A stretch of DNA of 6,407 nt from Betaproteobacteria bacterium (lineage in GTDB: Bacteria; Pseudomonadota; Gammaproteobacteria; Burkholderiales; SG8-39): the NCBI GenBank assembly GCA_005882235.1, contig VBCT01000046.1:1-6407 (forward strand), in the 5' to 3' direction. Positions 1-5,030 of the stretch are shown here, in pieces. Numbering within the stretch: position 1 is the first letter of the stretch; each line of letters starts with the position of its first letter. The notes beneath the pieces were generated by a model. That model was not told the origin of the DNA, did no database searches, and was given only the letters and a program-made list of their open reading frames with translations. The position numbers and the translations under genes are program-made.

Positions 1-339
1 ACCGGCAACGCGCAGGTCGGCTACGCGGCGACCAAGGCCGGCGTGATCCAGCTCTCGCGCGTCGTCGCGGTCCAGTACGCGCCCAAGGGGATCCGTGTGA
101 ACACGGTCGTCCCCGGACAGCTGCACACGCCGATGGTGGAAGCGCGCTTGGCGAAGCAGCGCGCCGGCGGCGACGTCACGGAGCTGCTCAAGCAGCGCCA
201 GAAGCGCATTCCCCTCGCGATCGAGGGCGACGGGCGCGACACCGCGAACGCGGCGCTGTTCCTCGCCTCGGACGAGGCGCGCTTCATCACCGGGACGGAG
301 ATCGTGGTCGACGGAGGAATGACGGTCCGCTGCGACTGA
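1..339 (+). CDS. Short-chain dehydrogenase/reductase (SDR), 3' end only
   Basis: This is the C-terminal part of an NAD(P)-dependent oxidoreductase of the SDR superfamily, 112 residues visible of a usual length near 250. The frame is open from base 1 and stops with TGA at 337-339. Visible residues 8-12 read YAATK, the catalytic YxxxK (Tyr at bases 22-24, Lys at 34-36). It is followed by the usual GIRVNTVVPG stretch after the active site and a C-terminus of the form ALFLASDEARFITGTEIVVDGG, which is the standard SDR ending. The Rossmann nucleotide-binding half (TGxxxGxG) and the catalytic Ser lie before the window, so cofactor and substrate cannot be judged. The GTG at 43 is inside the domain and is not a real start. 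The gene converges on the nitrile hydratase unit with only 10 bases between the two stop codons. Family call is firm; function beyond oxidoreductase is unknown. Confidence 0.93.
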   Translation, partial: TGNAQVGYAATKAGVIQLSRVVAVQYAPKGIRVNTVVPGQLHTPMVEARLAKQRAGGDVTELLKQRQKRIPLAIEGDGRDTANAALFLASDEARFITGTEIVVDGGMTVRCD

Positions 340-349
340 GCTGGTTTTC

Positions 350-724
350 CTATCCGCGGCGCTGCAGCTCGATCGGCTTGCCGTGCGCCGTCGAGCGCGC
401 GGCGGCGTCCCATTCGTCCACGCGCTGCTCCAGCTCCTGGCCCGGGACGAGCTTCTTTGCGGCGACGAGCTTCTCCAGCGCCGCGAGCCAGTGCTCGTAG
501 TAATGGCTGCCGTCGTCCGGCTCGCCGCGGGCGCTCGCCGCGACGAGCTCGGCCGCGAGCGCGTCGGCCCACTCGCGCCAGGTGAAGGCGCCGCGCCCGT
601 GCAACGAAACCGTCATCGCGAAGGCCTGCGCCTCCCACGGCGCGCCGAACACCGGCCCCGCGTCGTCGCGCGGCAGGGCGGGAAGCGCGCGGAGGTCGAC
701 CTCAGGCGGGATCGAGGTGGTCAT
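350..724 (-). CDS. Nitrile hydratase accessory protein (P14K/NhlE-type activator)
   Basis: A 124-residue protein of the nitrile hydratase accessory family. Related proteins (P14K, NhlE) bind the alpha subunit and help insert cobalt and mature the oxidised cysteines, by swapping between the alpha-accessory and alpha-beta complexes. Family features seen: FGAPWEAQAFAM at residues 26-37, GAFTWREWADALA at 45-57 and YYEHWLAALEKL at 75-86. The last resembles YYEKWLRGLEML in the beta subunit (residues 68-79), as expected because accessory proteins are homologous to the N-terminal half of beta. The C-terminus (about 100-124) is charged and probably flexible. The ATG at 724-722 lies 20 bases before the beta stop codon, a 23-nt overlap that implies translational coupling. 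It is the last gene of the unit. The role is inferred from homology and position. Confidence 0.92.
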   Translation of the reverse strand: MTTSIPPEVDLRALPALPRDDAGPVFGAPWEAQAFAMTVSLHGRGAFTWREWADALAAELVAASARGEPDDGSHYYEHWLAALEKLVAAKKLVPGQELEQRVDEWDAAARSTAHGKPIELQRRG

Positions 725-1358
725 CCCACAGGTCGAGGTACACGCTGTCGCGCGCGGATGCCCGGTGCCCCCAAAGCTCGCGAGCGGCGAAGCGCACGCT
801 GTAGCAATGCTGGGGCTTCTTGTCGCGCGTCATCGCGTGCGTGTCGGGGAAAATGAAGACGCCGTGATCACGGTCGATGACGCCGCGCTTGCCGCGCGCG
901 TAACGCGGCAGGCGCGTGTGGCCGATCGGGTGATCGTTGTGCGTGAGGACGCTGTCGCCGGGCTTGAACTTCCGCGCCACCTTGTCGTCGAGCCGCGCGA
1001 GCCGGCGCACGCGCAGGTACGACGCCACCTCCGAAGGCCGCAGCACATTCACTGCGCTCGCTTTGAACTCGGGGCGCCCGCTCTGCAGCTCTTTCGCCGT
1101 GACCAGGCCATTCTCCACGAGCAGCATCTCCAGGCCGCGCAGCCATTTCTCGTAGTAAGTCGCGGCGAGGTATTCGGCGGGCGGAATCCGCTCGCGCGAG
1201 TGGCGCCCCATGTCGATGTTCCACTTGCGGTGGAAGCTGCAGGCGATATTGAGCGCGTGCACGCGCGCCTCCCACTCGGAATGGAAGACCGGCTCGCTTT
1301 TCTCGATCTCGACCGGCCCCATGCCGTGCATGCCGCCCATGTCGTGCACGCCGTTCAT
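702..1358 (-). CDS. nthB: Nitrile hydratase beta subunit
   Basis: A 218-residue beta subunit of nitrile hydratase, which with alpha forms the cytoplasmic enzyme that hydrates nitriles to amides (EC 4.2.1.84). The N-terminus is the family signature MNGVHDMGGMHGMGPV, then PVFHSEWEARVHAL (residues 23-36) and the helical part NIDMGRHSRERIPP (47-60) with Arg52, which matches the position of the beta arginine known to contact the oxidised cysteines of alpha. The C-terminal SH3-like barrel runs from about 125: PGDSV, HPIGHTRLPRYARGKRG (143-159, with Arg152 and Arg155 near the second conserved arginine), HGVFIFPD, and a PQHCYSVRF-ELWG block at 182-197. The ATG at 1358 overlaps the alpha stop in the string ATGA, so the two subunits are translationally coupled, fitting their equal stoichiometry. 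Length is normal for the family and nothing appears broken. Confidence 0.96.
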   Translation of the reverse strand: MNGVHDMGGMHGMGPVEIEKSEPVFHSEWEARVHALNIACSFHRKWNIDMGRHSRERIPPAEYLAATYYEKWLRGLEMLLVENGLVTAKELQSGRPEFKASAVNVLRPSEVASYLRVRRLARLDDKVARKFKPGDSVLTHNDHPIGHTRLPRYARGKRGVIDRDHGVFIFPDTHAMTRDKKPQHCYSVRFAARELWGHRASARDSVYLDLWDDHLDPA

Positions 1359-1990
1359 CGCTTGCCCTGCCCGGGCGCCTTCGCCTGTGCCACGCCGATC
1401 ATCGCGTCGCGCGTGACGATTTCCGCGAGCTCGTCCTCGCTCCAGCCTTCGGTTCCCTCCGGGCGCTCGGGCAGCACGAGGTAGCGCAGCTCGGCGGTCG
1501 AGTCCCACACCCGCACCTCGACGTTCTCCGGGACCTCGCCCCCCAGCTCCTTGAGCACCCCGCGCGGATCGATCACCGCGCGCGCGCGGTACGGCGCCGA
1601 CTTGTACCAGACGGGCGGCAGCCCGAGCACGGGCCACGGGTAGCAGGAGCACAGCGTGCAAACCACGACATTGCGGACTTTGGGCGTGTTCTCGAGCACG
1701 ACCATGTCCTCGCCCTGGCGCCCGATGAAACCGAACTCGGCGATGGCGGCGGTGGCGTTCTCGAGCAGGCGCTTCCTGTAGGCCGGATCGACCCAGGCGC
1801 GCGCGACGATGCGGGCGCCGTTGCGCGGCCCGACTTTCGTCTCGTAGGTGTCGATCAGCTCGTCGAGCGCCTTCGGATCGACGAGGCCTTTTTCGACGAG
1901 CAAGGACTCGAGGGCCTTGGCGCGCAGCGCCGGGCCGGAGAGCGGGAGGTCGTGCTCGCGCGCGTGCTCGTCGTCGTGATGGTCGCTCAT
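1355..1990 (-). CDS. nthA: Nitrile hydratase alpha subunit, cobalt type
   Basis: A 211-residue catalytic subunit of nitrile hydratase. The metal claw is VVCTLCSCYPWPVLG with Cys111, Cys114, Ser115 and Cys116 as ligands (bases 1660-1643). In characterised enzymes the second and third cysteines are oxidised to sulfinic and sulfenic acid. Thr at position 112 (VCTLCSC) is the mark of cobalt enzymes; iron enzymes have Ser there. Other conserved blocks are RIVARAWVDPAYRKRLL (60-76), LPPVWYKSAPYRARAV (124-139) and VWDSTAELRYLVLPERPEGTEGWSEDEL (161-188), the last of which contains the usual C-terminal RYLVLPxRP. The first 14 residues are unusually rich in His and Asp/Glu (MSDHHDDEHAREHD). ATG at 1990 is preceded by AGGGAG, which overlaps the stop of the upstream permease gene 6 nt away. 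No amidase gene is attached in this window. Confidence 0.97.
   Translation of the reverse strand: MSDHHDDEHAREHDLPLSGPALRAKALESLLVEKGLVDPKALDELIDTYETKVGPRNGARIVARAWVDPAYRKRLLENATAAIAEFGFIGRQGEDMVVLENTPKVRNVVVCTLCSCYPWPVLGLPPVWYKSAPYRARAVIDPRGVLKELGGEVPENVEVRVWDSTAELRYLVLPERPEGTEGWSEDELAEIVTRDAMIGVAQAKAPGQGKR
1643..1660 (-). other. Cobalt-binding cysteine motif CTLCSC of nitrile hydratase alpha
   Basis: Codons 111-116 of the alpha subunit, read on the - strand as TGC ACG CTG TGC TCC TGC. The three Cys side chains plus the backbone amides of Ser115 and Cys116 are the known equatorial/axial ligand set of the low-spin Co(III) site. Thr112 points to the cobalt class. Confidence 0.93.
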
Positions 1991-1992
1991 GA

Positions 1993-1998
1993 CTCCCT
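1993..1998 (-). promoter_or_regulatory. Ribosome binding site of nthA overlapping the permease stop codon
   Basis: On the - strand the bases before the nthA ATG read TAGGGAGTC ATG. The AGGGAG core is a good Shine-Dalgarno match and sits across the TAG stop of the HupE-like gene (1999-1997). A ribosome finishing the permease would therefore end on the nthA initiation signal, supporting a coupled operon. Confidence 0.7.
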
Positions 1999-2611
1999 AA
2001 GCTGCGAGGTCGATGACGAGGAACACCGCGCCTATCGTTCCGACCGCGGCGCCGACCCCGGTGGAGGCGAGCCTCGCCCAGGCTTCGCGGGTGGCGATCA
2101 GGCGCCGGTGGAACAGCAAGGCCGCAGCGGCGATGCCGAGCTGCACGAGAGAGAAGCCGATCAGGTACGCGGCCAGCGGCGCCGCCTCCGCGCCGAATAT
2201 GGATTCCGCATAGGCGTACCCATGCAGCAGTCCTGCGAGCGCGAGACCGCCTGCCAGCAACGACAGCCCGACCCGGCGCCGCGCCGTCACCAGGCCGCCG
2301 ATCAGGATCACCGAGAGCGCGACCCCGACTTCGGCGCCGGGCAATCCGAACCCAGCGAGGTGCAGGGCCGCTCCGAGCAGGGTTCCGACGATCAGGGCGA
2401 GGACGCCCCACATCCCGCCCTCGATCAAGGCGAGGAAGAATCCCGCGGCAACGATGAACGCCGCGTGATCCAGGCCGATCACGGGATGGCCGAGGCCCGA
2501 CAGCAGGCCCTGAGCGAACGTCTCCGGGAGCCCTCCGCCCATGAAGTGATGGGCCCAGGCCATGCGAGGGAGCACCGCGAGTGCGGTTGCGGCAACGATG
2601 AATGCTTTCAT
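1997..2611 (-). CDS. HupE/UreJ-family metal permease, probable cobalt importer for nitrile hydratase
   Basis: A 204-residue inner-membrane protein of the HupE/UreJ family, known as nickel or cobalt permeases. It starts with a cleavable-looking signal peptide (residues 1-20, ending AWA) so that the mature protein would begin HHF, placing histidines at the periplasmic face. The family metal motif HPVIGLDH is at 42-49, a second conserved block HLAGFGLPGAE at 84-94, and HGYAYAE at 130-136. About six hydrophobic helices follow one another (roughly 45-63, 66-83, 94-109, 114-131, 145-166, 183-202). I chose the ATG at 2611 because it gives the signal peptide; the frame stays open to 2728 but that extension is polar and covers the promoter region. 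The gene is first in the nitrile hydratase unit, 6 nt before nthA, so cobalt supply to that enzyme is the likely role. Metal choice (Co over Ni) is inferred from context only. Confidence 0.88.
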   Translation of the reverse strand: MKAFIVAATALAVLPRMAWAHHFMGGGLPETFAQGLLSGLGHPVIGLDHAAFIVAAGFFLALIEGGMWGVLALIVGTLLGAALHLAGFGLPGAEVGVALSVILIGGLVTARRRVGLSLLAGGLALAGLLHGYAYAESIFGAEAAPLAAYLIGFSLVQLGIAAAALLFHRRLIATREAWARLASTGVGAAVGTIGAVFLVIDLAA

Positions 2612-2622
2612 TGCTGCTGTCG

Positions 2623-2628
2623 AGTATA
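2623..2628 (-). promoter_or_regulatory. Possible -10 box of the hupE-nthA-nthB-accessory operon
   Basis: On the - strand the sequence TATACT, one base off the sigma-70 consensus, lies 11 bases upstream of the permease ATG. A -35 element at the right distance is poor (TCGCAC at 2651-2646, 17-nt spacer). If this is the promoter, the leader would be only about 5 bases and translation would be nearly leaderless, in keeping with the lack of a clear ribosome binding site before this ATG. Confidence 0.35.
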
Positions 2629-2672
2629 CCGGCAGGTGCGAGCATGTGCGATCCGGTGTGCCGAGCGCCGCG

Positions 2673-2701
2673 TTGCCGCCGCGCGGGCGCGTCGGTAATA
2701 T
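2673..2701 (+). promoter_or_regulatory. Sigma-70-type promoter of the lipocalin-like gene
   Basis: TTGCCG at 2673-2678 and TAATAT at 2696-2701 are separated by exactly 17 bases. Both hexamers are close to consensus, and the -10 box is a clear A/T island in otherwise very GC-rich DNA. Transcription would start near 2708, just ahead of the ribosome binding site, giving a very short leader. Confidence 0.55.
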
Positions 2702-2710
2702 GAACTCCAC

Positions 2711-2717
2711 GGAGGAG
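2711..2717 (+). promoter_or_regulatory. Strong ribosome binding site deciding the start of the lipocalin-like gene
   Basis: GGAGGAG followed by AAC and then ATG at 2721. This near-perfect Shine-Dalgarno selects the ATG at 2721, which also opens a signal peptide, over the in-frame ATG at 2701 and earlier starts. Confidence 0.8.
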
Positions 2718-2720
2718 AAC

Positions 2721-3206
2721 ATGTACAAGTCATTGGGAATTCTGCTTACCGGACTTTTCGTTTCGGCTTCCTGTCTCGCGCAGGGGTCGCTGGTCGGAAC
2801 TTACAAGCTGGTATCCATAAAAGCGGAGATCGACGGTAAGCTCCGCGACGACAGGACCAAGCCTCCGCACGGATACCTGATCATCACGCCGAAATATTAC
2901 ACCGTCTTCTACACCCTGCAGGACCGCAAATTCGGCACCTCGGACGCGGACAAGGCGGCGCTGTGGGAATCGCTGACGGCATTCACGGGACTTTACCGCA
3001 TCGAGGGCAAGAAGATCGTCATCTCGCCCGACGTCTCCTATAACGAGATCTTCAACGGGACCCAGCAGACGCGCGACCTCGAGGTGAACGGCGGGCGCCT
3101 TACCTTGAGCAGCGGTCCGAGGCCTTACGGGCGCGATCCCTCGAAGAAGATCGTGTTGCGGCAGGAGTGGGAAAGAATCGAGTCGGTAGACTGCCACCCG
3201 ATGTAG
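2721..3206 (+). CDS. Secreted lipocalin-like domain protein
   Basis: A 161-residue protein with an N-terminal signal peptide (about 1-21, MYKSLGILLTGLFVSASCLA) and a single lipocalin-like domain of the bacterial type that opens with G(T/S)(Y/W)xLVS. Visible blocks: LVGTYKLVSIKAEIDGK (24-40), PHGYLIITPKYYTVFYT (49-65), a central helix-like segment with LWESLTAFTGLYRIEGKKIVI (81-101), and a closing strand VLRQEWERIE (145-154). This order matches the small beta-barrel family whose members are mostly uncharacterised and may bind small hydrophobic ligands. It is transcribed divergently from the nitrile hydratase unit and convergently with dctM (34-base gap), so it is probably monocistronic. Its base composition looks less GC-rich by eye than its neighbours. 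Cys18 is not preceded by a proper lipobox, so a soluble periplasmic protein is more likely than a lipoprotein. No specific function can be assigned. Confidence 0.85.
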   Translation: MYKSLGILLTGLFVSASCLAQGSLVGTYKLVSIKAEIDGKLRDDRTKPPHGYLIITPKYYTVFYTLQDRKFGTSDADKAALWESLTAFTGLYRIEGKKIVISPDVSYNEIFNGTQQTRDLEVNGGRLTLSSGPRPYGRDPSKKIVLRQEWERIESVDCHPM

Positions 3207-3212
3207 TTACTT

Positions 3213-3225
3213 CCTGGAGCCCAGG
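3213..3225. terminator. Weak hairpin between convergent genes
   Basis: CCTGG-AGC-CCAGG forms a 5-bp stem with a 3-nt loop in the 34 bases between the lipocalin-like stop (3206) and the dctM stop (3241). There is no T tract on either strand. It is the only candidate for a shared terminator here and is weak. Confidence 0.2.
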
Positions 3226-3240
3226 TCGCCGCGGGCGCGT

Positions 3241-4536
3241 TCAGCGGGCATACCCGGCGAGCTCGGGAAGCGCGAGAACGAGCGAAGGCACGAAGGTGAT
3301 GAGGAAGAGCACGGCGATGAGCGCCACGATGAAGGGCACGAGCTCGCGCACGATCTCCTTCACCGGCGTTCCGGCCAGCCCGCTCAGGACAAAAAGGAGC
3401 ACTCCGTAAGGCGGGGTGAGCAGGCCGATCATCATGTTCAGGACGATGACCACGCCGAAATGGACCAGGTCGACGCCGAGAGCCCTGGCAACGGGCAGGA
3501 GCAGCGGGACCAGCACGAGGAGAAGCGTCGTGGTGTCGAGCAGGCACGCGAGCACGAGGAAGACGAGGTTTGCGACGACGAGAAATCCGAGCGGGCCGAG
3601 GTCGAGCGACAGGAACCATCCGGCCAGGCGCGCAGGCATCTGCTCGGTCGCGAGCGCGTAATTGAAGAGGAACGCGCCGCAGATGATGATCCCGACGACC
3701 GCCGTGGACCGCGCGCTGTCGGCGAGGACTGACACGAGCCCCTTCCAGTCCAGTGCCCGGTACACGAAGAGCGCGAGCGCCAGGGCATAGAGCGCGGCGG
3801 CCGCCGCGGCCTCGGTCGGGGTGAACACGCCCGAATAAATTCCGCCGAGGAGCACGACCGGCATGAGCAGAGGGAGCAGGGTGCGCACGAAGATGCGCGG
3901 GATCTGCGACCACTGCACCGGCGCCTCCATCGGGAAATTGCGCCGCCGGGCGATCCAGACGATGACGAGCATCATGGCGGCCGCCATCAGGAGGCCCGGA
4001 ACGACGCCTCCGAGGAAGAGCGCACCGACGGAGGCTCCCGAGACAAGCGCATAGAGCACCATCGGAATCGACGGAGGGATGATCGGCCCGATGGTAGCCG
4101 AAGCCGCGCTCACCGCGACGGCGAAGGGCCTCGAGTAGCGGCCGTTCTTGCACATCATCTCGATCTCGACCATGCCGGGCCCGACCGCGTCCGCGATCGC
4201 GCTGCCGCTCATGCCCGAGAAGATGACGCTCGCGAGCACGTTGACGTGCGCGAGGCCTCCGCGAAACCGCCCCATGAGCGCGTGGGCGAGGGCGTAGAGG
4301 CGCTCGCTCAGGGTGCCGGAGTTCATCACGTTTGCCGCGAAGATGAACATCGGCACGGCGATCAGCACGAAGCTCCCGAAGAGGCTGTTCAGGATCTGCT
4401 CGGCGGCAAGGCCCATATCCTGCCCGGTCGCGCCGAGATAGGCGATTCCGCCCGCGATCATCGCGAGGCCGACCGGGCCCCGCAGCAGGGCGATGACGAC
4501 GAATACCACCAGCATCAGCCCGAAAGCGGCGCTCAT
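3241..4536 (-). CDS. dctM: TRAP transporter large permease, DctM family
   Basis: A 431-residue integral inner-membrane protein, the main transport channel of a tripartite ATP-independent periplasmic (TRAP) transporter, which moves solute with a sodium or proton gradient. Length is normal for DctM. Family blocks seen in order: VPMFIFAANVMNSG (61-74), RFRGGLAHVNVLASVIFSGMSGSAIADA (90-117), SAASATIGPIIPPSIPMVLYALVSGASVGALFLGG (143-177), GIYSGVFTPTEAAAAAALYAL (232-252), and NMMIGLLTPPYGVLLFVLSGLAG (367-389). Around a dozen hydrophobic helices are present. The ATG at 4536 overlaps the dctQ stop as ATGA, so the two permease subunits are translationally coupled, as usual for this family. It is last in the dctP-dctQ-dctM operon. 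The frame stays open upstream to 5001, but that part is an out-of-frame shadow of dctQ. The substrate is set by DctP and is unknown. Confidence 0.95.
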   Translation of the reverse strand: MSAAFGLMLVVFVVIALLRGPVGLAMIAGGIAYLGATGQDMGLAAEQILNSLFGSFVLIAVPMFIFAANVMNSGTLSERLYALAHALMGRFRGGLAHVNVLASVIFSGMSGSAIADAVGPGMVEIEMMCKNGRYSRPFAVAVSAASATIGPIIPPSIPMVLYALVSGASVGALFLGGVVPGLLMAAAMMLVIVWIARRRNFPMEAPVQWSQIPRIFVRTLLPLLMPVVLLGGIYSGVFTPTEAAAAAALYALALALFVYRALDWKGLVSVLADSARSTAVVGIIICGAFLFNYALATEQMPARLAGWFLSLDLGPLGFLVVANLVFLVLACLLDTTTLLLVLVPLLLPVARALGVDLVHFGVVIVLNMMIGLLTPPYGVLLFVLSGLAGTPVKEIVRELVPFIVALIAVLFLITFVPSLVLALPELAGYAR

Positions 4537-4919
4537 GCCTTGTCGGATGCTTCGGGTCGGAGGATCGCGGCGAGGCAGCGCAGCACCACCATGACGGCGG
4601 CGGCGAGAAAGACGCAATAGACGAATCCGTAAGGCCACTCGAGCACGGGCGTGCGCTCGCGCATCATGAAGCGCAGGTAATCGGCGATGCCGGGCAGCGC
4701 CCAGAGAAACGAGGCCCCGAGCGCGGCGAGCCCGAGCGCGTACGACACGCGCCTGACGGAGGGCGCGAAGCGCGGCACCAGGAAATCCACCGCAACGTGC
4801 GCCGAAAGCGGCACGGTGAACGCGGTCCCCCAGAAAATCACCCAGACGAAGGCGATCGCGGCGAGCTCCTCGGTCCACGCGGCGGGCGCGCCGAACACGA
4901 AGCGGCGCACCACCTGCAC
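4533..4919 (-). CDS. dctQ: TRAP transporter small permease, DctQ family, with an unclear start
   Basis: The small membrane subunit of the TRAP transporter, which pairs with DctM. The coordinates given use the first ordinary start, GTG at 4919, giving 128 residues. The homologous frame clearly continues upstream: codons from 4982 read LGRWADLTGAGIFAVLFLAL, the typical start of DctQ helix 1. From the GTG most of helix 1 would be lost. No ATG, GTG or TTG exists in frame between 4919 and the in-frame TAG near 5056. The nearest possibilities are CTG at 4982 (149 residues) or ATT at 4949, neither with a good ribosome binding site. Downstream the protein is normal: RRFVFGAPAAWTEELA, then TM2 (AFVWVIFWGTAFTV), TM3 (ALGLAALGASFLWAL) and TM4 (FVYCVFLAAAVMVVL). 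A palindromic repeat sits exactly where the native start would be expected. The gene ends in the ATGA overlap with dctM. Confidence 0.85.
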   Translation of the reverse strand: MQVVRRFVFGAPAAWTEELAAIAFVWVIFWGTAFTVPLSAHVAVDFLVPRFAPSVRRVSYALGLAALGASFLWALPGIADYLRFMMRERTPVLEWPYGFVYCVFLAAAVMVVLRCLAAILRPEASDKA

Positions 4920-4987
4920 GACGAGGGCGAGGAAGAGAACCGCGAAAATGCCCGCGCCGGTGAGATCCGCCCAGCGGCCCAGAAAAC

Positions 4988-5030
4988 AGGGGACAGACCA
5001 CGTTTTCCCGGAGAACGTGGTCTGTCCCCT
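4988..5030. repeat. Perfect 17-bp inverted repeat (REP-like palindrome) at the dctP/dctQ junction
   Basis: The left arm AGGGGACAGACCACGTT (4988-5004) is repeated as its exact reverse complement at 5014-5030, with a 9-base spacer. On the transcribed (-) strand the stem is followed by GTTTTC (4987-4982), a short U run. The right arm overlaps the last two bases of the dctP stop codon. Arms starting GGGGACAGACC resemble dispersed palindromes scattered through many proteobacterial genomes (REP-like, mobilised by REP-associated tyrosine transposases); that identification is from memory and is an inference. Possible effects are stabilising the dctP message, partial termination, or disturbance of dctQ translation. 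Confidence 0.9.

Noticed and set aside
582..1484. A 300-residue open frame on the + strand
   Set aside because: It lies antisense to nthB and the accessory gene, both of which show clear family motifs; its translation has no recognisable domain.
1643..1660. Iron-type nitrile hydratase
   Set aside because: The claw reads VCTLCSC with Thr, the cobalt form; iron enzymes have VCSLCSC. A metal permease rather than an iron-type activator is next to it.
702..2645. A 647-residue open frame on the - strand spanning the nitrile hydratase genes
   Set aside because: Only its last 218 codons (from 1358) are real, being nthB. The rest is an Arg/Ala/Gly-rich shadow of nthA and the permease gene, caused by high GC.
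1997..2728. Permease gene extended upstream to an ATG at 2728
   Set aside because: The 39 extra residues are polar and overlap the divergent promoter and the start of the lipocalin-like gene; the signal peptide begins at the ATG at 2611.
2721..2786. Lipoprotein signal on the lipocalin-like protein (Cys18)
   Set aside because: The residues before Cys18 are VSAS; the required Leu/Val/Ile at -3 is missing, so signal peptidase I cleavage after LAQ or CLA is more likely.
3241..5001. dctM extended upstream to a GTG at 5001
   Set aside because: The extension is an out-of-frame reading of dctQ, is Arg-rich, and the ATG at 4536 in the ATGA overlap gives a normal DctM of 431 residues.
4988..5030. CRISPR repeat or tRNA-like hairpin at the dctP/dctQ junction
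   Set aside because: There is a single copy in the window with no spaced repeats, and the 9-base spacer with fully complementary arms fits a simple palindrome only.
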